The notes under the pieces: generated by a model
Told to the model about the DNA's origin: nothing
Databases searched by the model: none
What the model saw: only the letters and a program-made list of their open reading frames with translations
Origin: an uncultured Hoeflea sp.
GTDB lineage: Bacteria; Pseudomonadota; Alphaproteobacteria; Rhizobiales; Rhizobiaceae
Length of the DNA stretch: 64,000 nt
Direction: 5' to 3'
Assembly (NCBI RefSeq): GCF_947501405.1
Contig: NZ_CANMVK010000001.1
Span: 1,884,912 to 1,948,911 of the forward strand
Translations under genes and position numbers: made by a program
In this document: positions 55,129 through 63,802 of the stretch, in pieces
How positions within the stretch are numbered: the first letter of the stretch is position 1
How the letters are laid out: every line of letters starts with the position of its first letter

Positions 55129-56319
55129 TCAATCGCCTTGCGAATTTTGCTCCGCGGCTTCGGCCTCGGCCGCCTTTTCGCGCTCGGCCTCAAGCCGGCG
55201 CCAGCGCGCGACATTGGAATTGTGCTCGTCAAGCGTCTGGGCGAAGGCATGGCCACCGGTCCCGTCGGCGACAAAATACAGATCGCTTGTGCGTGAGGGA
55301 TTGGCCACCGCCTCCATCGCCTCGCGGCCGGGATTGGCGATCGGCGTGGGCGGCAACCCATCGATCGTGTAGGTGTTATAGGGCGTGGGCTTGTCGATGT
55401 CGGAGCGGTAAATCGGCCGGTCGGAGGGTTTTCCCGCACCTCCGAAAATGCCGTAGATGATGGTGGGATCCGACTGCAGCCGCATGCCCTTGTTGAGCCG
55501 GTTGATGAAGACGCCCGCAACCCGCGGACGCTCATCGGCACGCGCGGTTTCCTTCTCGACGATGGAGGCCAGGATGACCAGCTCCTCGGCTGTCTCAAGC
55601 GGCAGGCCGGAAGCGCGGCGGTCCCAGATCTGCTCAAGCGCGCGGGTCTGGGCCTTGGTCATCTGCTCAAGGATTTCTATGCGGGTGGTGCCGCGGGAAA
55701 ACTTGTAGGTTTCCGGCAACAGCGACCCTTCGGGCGGAAGCTCGTCGGGCAGGTCGCCTTCGAGTACGGGCGCCTCACGCAACCGGTTAAACACCTGCTC
55801 TACCGTCTGCCCCTCGGGGACAGTGAAGGCGTGCAGGATCGACTTACCCGACTGCATGAGCTCGACGATATCGCGCATCGAGGCGCGGGCCTTGATTTCG
55901 TATTCGCCCGCCTTGAGCGTGTCCTCGCCCAGAATGCCCTTGGCGCCGAGTGAAAACACCCGCTGATTGGTGATGATGCCCTGACGTTCCAGGCCGGCAG
56001 CGATCTGATTGAGGCCGGCGCCCTCACGCACCATGAAATCGGTGGTCTGATCGAGCGGGCCCGGCCCTTCGAATTCGGTCTTGCCGTACCAGAACACGCC
56101 GACGCCGATGATGGCGATGAATATCACCAGCGACAGAATGAAATTGAGAAACACCACCACCTGATTTCGAGCACGGCGCGACCGCCTGGGCGGCGGCGGC
56201 GCTTTTTCCGGCTTCAGCGCCTGCGAGGGCGAGACCGGAACGATCGGCCCCGAGGCGGCCCCGGTCTTGTCCCCGGCTCGGCCAAAGACGCCGTTGGTGG
56301 TGTTATCGCGGTCGTTCAC
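55129..56319 (-). CDS. mltG: Endolytic murein transglycosylase
   Basis: Inner-membrane enzyme that cuts nascent peptidoglycan glycan strands. In about 396 residues: a cytoplasmic Pro/Arg-rich tail, one membrane helix (VVVFLNFILSLVIFIAIIGVGVFWY, about 55-80), a LysM-like region, and the YceG catalytic domain with SIVEKETA (the catalytic Glu), GVFINRLNKGMRLQSDPTIIYG and YNTYTIDGLPPTPIANPG. GTG 56319 has GGCGGAGC upstream; a TTG 18 bases earlier is an alternative. An acidic Ala-rich tail (AAEAEAAEQNSQGD) ends the protein. Confidence 0.93.
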   Translation of the reverse strand: MNDRDNTTNGVFGRAGDKTGAASGPIVPVSPSQALKPEKAPPPPRRSRRARNQVVVFLNFILSLVIFIAIIGVGVFWYGKTEFEGPGPLDQTTDFMVREGAGLNQIAAGLERQGIITNQRVFSLGAKGILGEDTLKAGEYEIKARASMRDIVELMQSGKSILHAFTVPEGQTVEQVFNRLREAPVLEGDLPDELPPEGSLLPETYKFSRGTTRIEILEQMTKAQTRALEQIWDRRASGLPLETAEELVILASIVEKETARADERPRVAGVFINRLNKGMRLQSDPTIIYGIFGGAGKPSDRPIYRSDIDKPTPYNTYTIDGLPPTPIANPGREAMEAVANPSRTSDLYFVADGTGGHAFAQTLDEHNSNVARWRRLEAEREKAAEAEAAEQNSQGD

Positions 56320-56432
56320 GTGGTCAAGCTCCGCCAAATGTTGCGTCAGGGTTCACGACCCCTGGAAAAGTCCTGGCCGCGCATTGTGGCGAAAAGCCGT
56401 ATCAAGACCGGACGCCGGCCAGCGCGGCCGTG

Positions 56433-57695
56433 TCAGCCCTCAAACCGTCTCAATACCAGCGAGGCATTGGTGCCACCAAAACCGAAACTGTTGGACAGGG
56501 CCACATCGATCTTGCGCTTGCGCGCCACCTTGGGCACCAGGTCGATCTTGGTGTCAACTTCCGGATTGTCGAGATTGAGCGTCGGCGGCGCGACATTGTC
56601 GCGGATGGCAAGCGCCGAGAATACCGCTTCCATTGCACCGGCGGCGCCGAGCAGATGGCCGATCGCCGATTTGGTCGACGACATCGACACATTGGCCGCC
56701 GCATCGCCGAGCAAACGCTCGACAGCACCGAGTTCGATAGTGTCGGCCATGGTCGATGTGCCATGGGCGTTGATGTAGTCGATGTCCGACGGCGCGAGAC
56801 CGGCGCGCTTGAGCGCCATCTTCATGCAGCGATAGGCGCCGTCGCCATCTTCGGAGGGCGCGGTGATGTGGTAGGCGTCGCCCGAAAGCCCGTAGCCAAC
56901 CACTTCGGCGATGATGTTGGCGCCGCGCGCCAGTGCATGGTCGAGTTCTTCAAGCACCATGATCGCCGCACCCTCGCCCATGACGAAACCGTCGCGGTCG
57001 CGGTCATAGGGGCGCGAAGCCTTTTCCGGCGTATCGTTGAACGAGGTCGACAGCGCCTTGCAGGCAGCAAAACCCGCCAGGCCGATGCGGCAGATGGCCG
57101 ATTCCGCGCCGCCGGCGACCATTACATCGGCATCGCCCAGCGCGATCAGCCGGGCGGCATCGCCAATGGCGTGCGCGCCGGTCGAACAGGCGGTGACCAC
57201 GGCATGATTGGGACCGCGCAGCTTGTGGCGGATCGAGACATGGCCCGAAACCAGATTGATCAGCCGGCCGGGAATAAAGAACGGCGAAATGCGGCGCGGG
57301 CCCTTGTCGCGCAGGGTGTAACCAGCCTCGACAATGCCTTCCAGACCGCCGACGCCGGAGCCGATCATCACGCCTGTGGCGATCTGGTCATCGTCGCTTT
57401 GAGGGCTCCAGCCAGCGTCCTTGAGCGCCATGTCGGCGGCAGCGACCCCAAGCAAGATGAAACGATCGACCTTGCGCTGCTCCTTGGGCTCCATCCACTC
57501 GTCGGCGATGAAGGCGCCTTCGACTGCGGGATCGGTGGGCACCGAACAGGCAATCTGCGCGGCGATGTCACTGACATCGAACGCTGTGACGCGGGAGGCG
57601 CCGTTTTCGCTGTTGATGAGCCGGGACCATGTGATCTCGGCGCCGCAACCGAGCGGAGAAACCGCACCCGTACCGGTGATGACGACTCGACGCAT
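56433..57695 (-). CDS. fabF: Beta-ketoacyl-ACP synthase II
   Basis: Elongates acyl-ACP in fatty acid synthesis. The 420-residue thiolase-fold enzyme has the active-site Cys in VVTACSTGAH, the His in INAHGTST and the second His after KSAIGHLLGAAG. The N-terminus MRRVVITGTGAVSPLG is canonical. It lies downstream of acpP, in the usual fabD-fabG-acpP-fabF order. Confidence 0.96.
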   Translation of the reverse strand: MRRVVITGTGAVSPLGCGAEITWSRLINSENGASRVTAFDVSDIAAQIACSVPTDPAVEGAFIADEWMEPKEQRKVDRFILLGVAAADMALKDAGWSPQSDDDQIATGVMIGSGVGGLEGIVEAGYTLRDKGPRRISPFFIPGRLINLVSGHVSIRHKLRGPNHAVVTACSTGAHAIGDAARLIALGDADVMVAGGAESAICRIGLAGFAACKALSTSFNDTPEKASRPYDRDRDGFVMGEGAAIMVLEELDHALARGANIIAEVVGYGLSGDAYHITAPSEDGDGAYRCMKMALKRAGLAPSDIDYINAHGTSTMADTIELGAVERLLGDAAANVSMSSTKSAIGHLLGAAGAMEAVFSALAIRDNVAPPTLNLDNPEVDTKIDLVPKVARKRKIDVALSNSFGFGGTNASLVLRRFEG

Positions 57696-57793
57696 CGTCT
57701 CAAATCTCCGTCATGCCAGAAAAGCAAGAAACCGGCGCAGGTGGTGCGCCGGCATTGTCAAGCGGACCGCAACCGGGTCCGCGCGAAGCTCGA

Positions 57794-58030
57794 TCAGTCT
57801 TGAGCTTTGCTGATGAACTTGATTGCATCGCCGACGGTCAAAATGGTGTCGGCGGCGTCGTCGGGAATTTCAACGCCGAATTCTTCTTCGAACGCCATCA
57901 CCAGTTCGACGGTGTCGAGCGAGTCCGCGCCAAGGTCATCAATGAAGCTTGCGCTTTCGGTCACTTTCTCTGCGTCAACGCCCAGATGTTCGATGACAAT
58001 TTTCTTTACGCGTGCTGCGATGTCGCTCAT
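57794..58030 (-). CDS. acpP: Acyl carrier protein
   Basis: The 78-residue four-helix carrier has the phosphopantetheine Ser in [19 protein letters not shown] and starts [24 protein letters not shown] precedes the ATG. It lies between fabG and fabF, with about 250 bases upstream that should contain its own promoter, since ACP is needed in large amounts. Confidence 0.97.
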   Translation of the reverse strand: MSDIAARVKKIVIEHLGVDAEKVTESASFIDDLGADSLDTVELVMAFEEEFGVEIPDDAADTILTVGDAIKFISKAQD

Positions 58031-58280
58031 GTCGGATTCCTCGACCTGTAGGTTGGACTTGCGCCTCGTTACCTGCGCAAGCAGGGGTAATCAAGCTTGT
58101 GGCGCGCTTTTTATGCGCTTGACCCGGTTCCGTCAAAGCCGAAGCTGTGGATTTCGGCATTTTCAGCCCCGCATCAGGCATTGGCGGCGACGTATCACGG
58201 TTTGGCGGGCGGGCAAAGCCGGAAAATGCGCCTTGGCGGCGATTCCCGGCCAAGTGACAATGGCTTGCGCGCGTTCGCGA

Positions 58281-59018
58281 TCAGACCATCAACATGCCGC
58301 CATTGATGTGAATGGTCTGGCCGGTGACGTAAGCCGCCTCGTCGGAAGCCAGCCAGGTCACCGCAGAGGCGACTTCATCGCCGGTGCCCATGCGCCGCAT
58401 CGGGATCGCTCCCATGATGGCGTCTTTCTGTTTGTCATTGAGCTTTTCCGTCATGGCGCTTTCGATGAAACCGGGCGCCACGCAATTGACGGTGACGTTG
58501 CGCGGCGCGATTTCCTGGGCAACGCTTTTGGTAAAACCGATCATACCGGCCTTGGAGGCGCAGTAATTGGCCTGGCCCGGATTGCCCGAAACACCCACCA
58601 CGGATGTAATGTTGATGATGCGGCCATTGCGGCGCTTCATCATCGGATGCGCCAGTTCCCGGGTCAGCCGGAACACGGCGGTCAGGTTGACTTCCAGGAC
58701 CGCATCCCAGGCCTCGTCATTCATGCGCACGAACAGACCGTCCTTGGTGATGCCGGCATTGTTGACCAGTATGTCGACGCCTTCGAGTTCAGCCTCGGCA
58801 GTCTTGCCCAAAGCGGAGACTGCGTCGCGATCCGACAGGTTGGCGGGAAACAGCTTTACTCTTTCGCCCAGATCCGCGGCTAGCGCCTCAAGCCGTTCAA
58901 CACGGGTGCCGTGAAGACCGACCGTCGCGCCGCGGCTGTGGAGTTGACGGGCAATGGTCTCGCCGATGCCGCCGGAGGCGCCGGTCACCAGGGCCTTGCG
59001 GCCGGTCAGATCGAACAT
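58281..59018 (-). CDS. fabG: 3-oxoacyl-ACP reductase
   Basis: NADPH-dependent reductase of the fatty acid cycle, 245 residues. It has TGASGGIG (cofactor), NNAG, the catalytic Ser-Tyr-Lys (Ser in NITSVVG, YCASK) and the C-terminal GQTIHINGGM. ATG 59018 is the start of MFDLTGRKALVTG and has AAAGGA upstream; an ATG 18 bases before it was rejected. It follows fabD. Confidence 0.96.
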   Translation of the reverse strand: MFDLTGRKALVTGASGGIGETIARQLHSRGATVGLHGTRVERLEALAADLGERVKLFPANLSDRDAVSALGKTAEAELEGVDILVNNAGITKDGLFVRMNDEAWDAVLEVNLTAVFRLTRELAHPMMKRRNGRIINITSVVGVSGNPGQANYCASKAGMIGFTKSVAQEIAPRNVTVNCVAPGFIESAMTEKLNDKQKDAIMGAIPMRRMGTGDEVASAVTWLASDEAAYVTGQTIHINGGMLMV

Positions 59019-59060
59019 GGGTGATCCTTTCAACAAAAACTTTGGAAGTTGCGCTGAGTC

Positions 59061-60014
59061 TCAGCCTGTGTGGCCGCTGATTGCGGCCAGAAACGGGTCG
59101 ATGTCAGCGGGACCGGCGACGTTGAGGCCGGTCACCGAACGGTCGATGCGCCGAGCCAGTCCCGTGAGCACCTTGCCTGCGCCGATTTCGGCCAGGGTGG
59201 TGACGCCGTTTTGGGCAAACCAGGCCACCGTTTCGCGCCAGCGCACCTGTCCGGTCACCTGCTCGACCAGCAACCGGGCGATCTCGTCGGGATCGGACAC
59301 CGGGGCGGCGCGGACATTGGCGACGACCGGCACCACCGGAGCCAATTTCTGAACGCCAGCCAGCGCTTCACGCATGGCGTCAGCGGCGGGCTGCATCAGG
59401 CTGGAATGGAACGGCGCGGAGACCGGCAGCATCAATGCCCGCTTTGCGCCCTTCTCCGTGGCCGCGGCGGCGGCGGCTTCAACGGCCGGTTTGAGACCGG
59501 AAATCACCAACTGGCCACCGCCATTGTCATTGGCGATTTGCACCGCGCCGAGTTTTGCTGCTTCGGCGCAGATGGCATCGACATCGCCGTGCTCGAGACC
59601 GATGATGGCGGCCATGGCACCCTGTCCGGCCGGCACTGCGGCCTGCATGGCGTTGCCGCGGATGCGCAGCAGCCGTGCGGTGTCGGCGATCGAGAACATG
59701 CCGGCCGCGCACAGCGCCGAGTATTCGCCCAGCGAATGGCCGGCGACATAGCTCGCGGTCTGCTTGAGATCGAGACCGCGCGCCTCCAGCACACGGATCA
59801 GCGCCATCGAGACCGCCATCAGCGCCGGCTGGGCGTTGGCGGTCAGCGTCAGGGTTTCCTCGGGACCTTCGAAGATCACTATCGAGAGCTTCTCGCCGAG
59901 CGCCTCGTCAACCTCGGCGAACACGGCGCGCGCCTCGGGATAGGCATCAGCCAGTTCCTTGCCCATGCCGACAGCCTGGCTGCCCTGCCCCGGAAATGTG
60001 AATGCTGTGGCCAT
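59061..60014 (-). CDS. fabD: Malonyl CoA-acyl carrier protein transacylase
   Basis: Loads malonate onto ACP. The 317-residue protein starts TAFTFPGQGSQAVGMG, has the nucleophile Ser in GHSLGEYSALCAAG, the Arg in RGNAMQ and the His in SAPFHSSLMQPA. It is the first gene of the minus-strand fatty acid block; rpsF and other genes that sometimes precede it in rhizobia are not here. Confidence 0.96.
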   Translation of the reverse strand: MATAFTFPGQGSQAVGMGKELADAYPEARAVFAEVDEALGEKLSIVIFEGPEETLTLTANAQPALMAVSMALIRVLEARGLDLKQTASYVAGHSLGEYSALCAAGMFSIADTARLLRIRGNAMQAAVPAGQGAMAAIIGLEHGDVDAICAEAAKLGAVQIANDNGGGQLVISGLKPAVEAAAAAATEKGAKRALMLPVSAPFHSSLMQPAADAMREALAGVQKLAPVVPVVANVRAAPVSDPDEIARLLVEQVTGQVRWRETVAWFAQNGVTTLAEIGAGKVLTGLARRIDRSVTGLNVAGPADIDPFLAAISGHTG

Positions 60015-60184
60015 GTCGCGCCCCTGTTATCTCGATCCGTGATCGGAGCCGCCGGACGGGCCTGCCCCGGCGCTTCAATTCACATTCCTTGCTCCGGTGT
60101 CAAGCACAGCCGGTGCTTCGGCTCTCTGCAGCGGCTGCGCTTTTACAGGCATACCCGAGGCCAACGCGGCTTTCGAGGCGGGAG

Positions 60185-60221
60185 TTGACAGATCAGTTAT
60201 TTAATGTTTTTGTTAATTAAC
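60185..60221 (+). promoter_or_regulatory. Promoter/operator region of the ArsR-SRPBCC cassette
   Basis: A TTGACA hexamer (60185-60190) is followed by an AT-rich stretch ending in the perfect palindrome GTTAATTAAC (60212-60221), 20 bases before the ArsR start. The palindrome is a candidate ArsR-family operator; no good -10 at 17 bases was seen. Confidence 0.45.
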
Positions 60222-60241
60222 GAATTGATGAAAGAGACGAG

Positions 60242-60568
60242 ATGCCGGAGCTTTCCACCATATTTGCCGCACTTGGCGATCCGACCCGGTTCGCCATTGT
60301 CGAGCGGCTGATCCGCGACGGCGAACAGCCTGCGGGCGAACTGCTTGACGCGGGCCCGGTCTCGGCGCCGGCGATATCGCGCCATCTCAAGGTGTTGAGG
60401 AAAGCGGGAATCGTTACCCAGCGGGTTGACCGGCAGCGGCGCATCTATGCGGTCCGGCCCGAGGCGGTGCAAAGCATCGGCGCCTGGACCATGAGCCACC
60501 GCGAATTCTGGCAGGGCAGCCTCGACCGGCTGGAACTGGCATTGCAACAGGAAAGTGAGCGAAAATGA
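60242..60568 (+). CDS. ArsR-family transcriptional regulator
   Basis: The 108-residue winged-helix repressor has FAALGDPTRFAIVERL at the start and recognition helix SAPAISRHLKVLRKAGIV followed by a wing with QRRIYAVRPE. No metal-binding Cys pair (CxCx2) is present, so it is not a metal sensor of the classical ArsR type. It overlaps the SRPBCC gene by four bases, the common pairing of this regulator subgroup with AHSA1 proteins. Confidence 0.92.
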   Translation: MPELSTIFAALGDPTRFAIVERLIRDGEQPAGELLDAGPVSAPAISRHLKVLRKAGIVTQRVDRQRRIYAVRPEAVQSIGAWTMSHREFWQGSLDRLELALQQESERK

Positions 60569-61002
60569 GCACTGTCAAAATCGAAAGAACCTTCCCCCAT
60601 CCACCCGAAACCGTGTTCGCCTTTGTCACGCAGACCGAGCATCTGCTTGACTGGTGGGGTCCCGAAGGCATGGGCGTCAAGGAGCACGCGCTCGATCTGT
60701 CGCGTCCGGGCGACTGGTCCTCGACCCTGGTCAATGCAGAGGGCGGACTGCACAAGATGAGCGGGCAAGTGGTTGCGATCGACCCGCCGCGTTCGGTGGA
60801 GTTCACCTGGGGCTGGCACGATGATCAGGACGAGCGCGGTCAGGAAAGCCGGGTGCGTTTTGAAGTCGAGCCCGATGGCCACGGCGGCAGCCATTTCCGG
60901 CTGATCCATTCCGGGCTTGCCGATGACGAAAGTGCCGCCAACCACAATCACGGCTGGAGCTCTTCGCTCAGGAAGCTTGATAAACTGGCGGGCGCTGCCT
61001 GA
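60565..61002 (+). CDS. SRPBCC (AHSA1-type) domain protein
   Basis: The 145-residue START-like fold protein begins IERTFPHPPETVFAFVTQTEHLLDWWGPEG and has EFTWGWHDD and VRFEVEPDGHGGSHFRLIHSGL, typical of the activator-of-Hsp90-ATPase-1-like group. The fold encloses a hydrophobic pocket; the ligand is unknown. Start ATGA overlap with arsR makes it the regulator's main partner. Confidence 0.9.
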   Translation: MSTVKIERTFPHPPETVFAFVTQTEHLLDWWGPEGMGVKEHALDLSRPGDWSSTLVNAEGGLHKMSGQVVAIDPPRSVEFTWGWHDDQDERGQESRVRFEVEPDGHGGSHFRLIHSGLADDESAANHNHGWSSSLRKLDKLAGAA

Positions 61003-61040
61003 GCGTGTCGCCTAAAGACTTAACCAGAGGAGGAAACAGC

Positions 61041-61349
61041 ATGCCTGACTATATTTTTGCCTATCATGGCGGCAAGAGGCCCGACACCGAGGAAGAGGGC
61101 CGCAAGGAAATGGAGAAATGGGGCGCCTGGTTCGCCGACATGGGCGACGCCGTGGTCAATCCGGGCAACCCGGTGGGCCAGTCGTGGACCGTGAGCGGAT
61201 CGGGCGTCAGCCATGACGGCGGGGCCAATCCGCTCTCGGGCTTCACCATTGTCAGAGCCGACAATATGGAGGCGGCGGCCAAAATGGCGGGCGCCTGCCC
61301 GATCATGGGAACCGGATCGGTCGAGGTCGCCGAAGTCTTGGAAATGTGA
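61041..61349 (+). CDS. YCII-related domain protein
   Basis: The 102-residue protein has the ferredoxin-like YCII pattern (YIFAYHGGKRP, MEKWGAWFADMGDAVVNPGNPV, SGFTIVRADNMEAAAKMAGACPI). ATG follows AGAGGAGGAAAC, a strong ribosome site. It is the third gene of the arsR cassette. YCII proteins are often small enzymes or dehydrochlorinase-like; function here is unknown. Confidence 0.88.
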   Translation: MPDYIFAYHGGKRPDTEEEGRKEMEKWGAWFADMGDAVVNPGNPVGQSWTVSGSGVSHDGGANPLSGFTIVRADNMEAAAKMAGACPIMGTGSVEVAEVLEM

Positions 61350-61438
61350 TCTCCATCCGGTCGCATTCGGTATAAACTCATGCCAGCGCGCGAGCTCAAT
61401 GCAGTGCGCTGGCCATTCAGGTCAAGGGGGACAAGTTA

Positions 61439-61732
61439 ATGAGCTTGCTGGTCGAATACACAGTGCTTGAGGGCAAGGCAGCAGCGCAAACGGCTGCCCT
61501 TGAGGAGTTCGTCGCCGGGCTCAAGGCTCTCGGTCCTCAGGGCTTTGATTACACAGCTTTCGAGACCGATGATCCCAGCCGTTTCATCGCATTGCTGGAG
61601 TTTGACGATGAGGCCGGCAAGCAGAGGTTTCTCGATAGCGCCCCATTCGCCGCGTACCGGGAGGGCGCCGGGGACCGCTTCCCCGGCCCGCCCAAGACCA
61701 CCACAATCCGCCTCGTTGCCTCAACCCGTTAG
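61439..61732 (+). CDS. Antibiotic biosynthesis monooxygenase-fold protein
   Basis: The 97-residue dimeric alpha/beta-barrel protein begins MSLLVEYTVLEGKAAAQTAALEEFVAGLK and continues FDYTAFETDDPSRFIALLEFDDEAGKQRFLDSAPFAAYRE in blocks, the ABM layout. AAGGGGG precedes the ATG. It may follow on the arsR transcript. Such domains quench small quinones or aldehydes, but nothing in the sequence fixes a substrate. Confidence 0.82.
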   Translation: MSLLVEYTVLEGKAAAQTAALEEFVAGLKALGPQGFDYTAFETDDPSRFIALLEFDDEAGKQRFLDSAPFAAYREGAGDRFPGPPKTTTIRLVASTR

Positions 61733-61777
61733 GTTTCTGGCGGCTACCTTTTCAGTTCTCATTATTGGAGCAGATCC

Positions 61778-62167
61778 ATGTCTGAATTGACCGCGAACAT
61801 CAGTTGGCTGGCCGTCATCGCCGGCGCAATCCTGTCCTTTCTGGCAGGCTGGTTATGGTATTCGCCGATGCTGTTCGGCCCCAAATGGGCCGAGGGCGTG
61901 GGTGTGGAAATGGGCACGGCCAGCGAGATGCCGGTGGCGGCCATGGTGGCGCAAATGGTCGGCCTGCTTCTGATGAGCTGGTTCGTGGGCGTCACCGCCG
62001 CAGCCGGAGCGCTGGCGACAGTCATTCTGGCGACCCTGGCGTTCACCGCGCTCGCCTATTCCGGCGGATTGTTCACCAAAAAATCCGCCTATGCCCGCAA
62101 TGTCGACGCAGGTTACTGGATTGTCGCGCTGGTGATCATGATTGCCGTCCAGGCGCTGATTGGCTGA
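61778..62167 (+). CDS. DUF1761 family membrane protein
   Basis: The 129-residue protein has four hydrophobic helices and the DUF1761 marks LAGWLWYSPMLFGPKWAEG in the first loop and YSGGLFTKKSAY in the third. A short signal-like start (MSELTANISWLAVIAGAILSF) begins the first helix. Function unknown. It is 45 bases after the monooxygenase-fold gene. Confidence 0.88.
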   Translation: MSELTANISWLAVIAGAILSFLAGWLWYSPMLFGPKWAEGVGVEMGTASEMPVAAMVAQMVGLLLMSWFVGVTAAAGALATVILATLAFTALAYSGGLFTKKSAYARNVDAGYWIVALVIMIAVQALIG

Positions 62168-62639
62168 CACCGCGCAGCGGCGGCTGACCGAACCAGCGAG
62201 CGGCTTTCGTGGGCGCTGATCTGGCCGGTTAGTTTGCTTCGATCACCCGTCCGTCCGTCTTTCGAACCGGCGGCTGGTACAATCATCTGGCTCGTGGCCG
62301 CTGTCGATCTTGGCAGAGCATCTCGGGCACCATATCGATGCCGCGCTCCGCGCCTCACCCGGCCCGGATCTCTGAGCCGGCCCATCCCCCTGCCCCTTGC
62401 CGCTTTTCCTCCGCCGTGGTTTTTGGCGCTTCTTGCGCGATCCAGCTGGTCCTTGTTTGCGGAGGCACAGACAGATCTCCGGAAGGGTTGAAGCTCGCGG
62501 TCTGCAGCGCATATATCGCGTGGCTATTGTGATAGCCGCCGGCAACGCCGCGACCGGTTTGTTTCCCTGCCCACGGCTTGCGCGATCGGGCGCTGCCGGT
62601 ATGGTGCGCCGGATTTTCAATTCCCGAGGATGACCGCAA
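62168..62639. other. Intergenic stretch, no supported gene
   Basis: About 470 bases between DUF1761 and the aldo/keto reductase. Frames here are short, rich in Arg and Pro and lack good starts. It should hold the promoter of the reductase gene. No repeat or RNA was recognised. Confidence 0.5.
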
Positions 62640-63680
62640 ATGAATATGAACCCGCTTGGCCGCACCGGCATGATGGTGAGTGAAATCTGTCTCGGCACCA
62701 TGACCTGGGGCGAGCAGAACACAGAGGCCGAGGGTCATGAACAGATGGACTACGCGGTCGGTGAAGGCGTTAACTTTTTCGACACCGCCGAAATGTACTC
62801 CACCATCCCGTTACGGGCGGAAACGCAAGGCCGCACAGAAGAAATCATCGGAAGCTGGTTTGCCGCCTCGGGCAAGCGCAACGACATCATTCTCGCTACC
62901 AAGATGTCCGGCAACGGCATCTCCTGGGTTCGCGACGGCCAGGGTTTCACCCGCGCCTCGGTCATGGAAGCCGTCGACGGCAGCCTCAAGCGGCTGGGGA
63001 TCGACCATATCGACCTTTACCAGTTGCACTGGCCCAACCGCGGTTCCTATCATTTCCGCCAGCATTGGGCGTTTGACGCGAGCAAGCAGGACAAGGGCGC
63101 CGCTGACGATATTCACGAGACGCTGCGGGGACTTGATGATGCGGTCAAGGCCGGCAAGATCCGCGCAATCGGGCTTTCCAACGACAGCGCCTGGGGCACG
63201 ATGCAGTTCCTCAAACTTGCCGAACAGCACGGCCTGCCGCGGGTTGCCTCGATCCAGAACGAGTACAATCTGATCTGCAGGCTGTTCGACACCGATCTCG
63301 CCGAGGTTGCCCATCATGAAGATGTCGGGCTGCTGGCGTTTTCGCCATTGGCGGCCGGTCTTTTAAGCGGCAAATACCAGGGCGGCGCCCTTCCCGACGG
63401 CTCGCGCCGCAGCCGGGTCGAAAATCTCGGCGGACGCTGGAACGACAAGTCCGAAACCGCAACGGAAGCCTATCTGGGCGTCGCCCGAAAGCACGGCCTC
63501 GATCCCTCGCAGATGGCGATTGCCTTTTGCCTTTCGCGGCCGTTCATGACAGCGGCGATCATCGGGGCAACTTCGATGGATCAGCTCAAGATCTGCATCG
63601 GCGCCAAAGATGTCGCGCTGTCTGACGATTTGCTGGAAGACATCGCAGCCGTTCGCCAAGCGCATCCGATGCCGATCTGA
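62640..63680 (+). CDS. Aldo/keto reductase (Tas-like)
   Basis: The 346-residue NADPH-dependent reductase has the TIM-barrel catalytic set: Asp and Tyr in FFDTAEMYS, Lys in LATKMSG, His in LYQLHWPN. The N-terminus NPLGRTGMMVSEICLGTMTWG, the insert RGSYHFRQHWAFDAS and the cofactor region FMTAAIIGATSMDQL resemble the Tas protein branch. GAGGA lies upstream of the ATG. Substrate unknown. Confidence 0.93.
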   Translation: MNMNPLGRTGMMVSEICLGTMTWGEQNTEAEGHEQMDYAVGEGVNFFDTAEMYSTIPLRAETQGRTEEIIGSWFAASGKRNDIILATKMSGNGISWVRDGQGFTRASVMEAVDGSLKRLGIDHIDLYQLHWPNRGSYHFRQHWAFDASKQDKGAADDIHETLRGLDDAVKAGKIRAIGLSNDSAWGTMQFLKLAEQHGLPRVASIQNEYNLICRLFDTDLAEVAHHEDVGLLAFSPLAAGLLSGKYQGGALPDGSRRSRVENLGGRWNDKSETATEAYLGVARKHGLDPSQMAIAFCLSRPFMTAAIIGATSMDQLKICIGAKDVALSDDLLEDIAAVRQAHPMPI

Positions 63681-63802
63681 GCGCAGCCGCGCAAAGAGCA
63701 ACGCATGGCGAATGCCTGAATCCGGGGCTTGACCGCGGCTCGCGGAAGGCCCGCCCAAACGGCCGAGCCTTCTGTCACAACCCGGCAAAGCGCTGATTGC
63801 GG

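Noticed and set aside
56430..57803. Plus-strand open frame of 457 codons
   Set aside because: Antisense shadow of fabF, rich in Arg, His and Gly and without family likeness.
62397..62633. 78-codon plus-strand frame before the aldo/keto reductase
   Set aside because: Arg-rich translation with no hydrophobic pattern or motif and no clear ribosome site.
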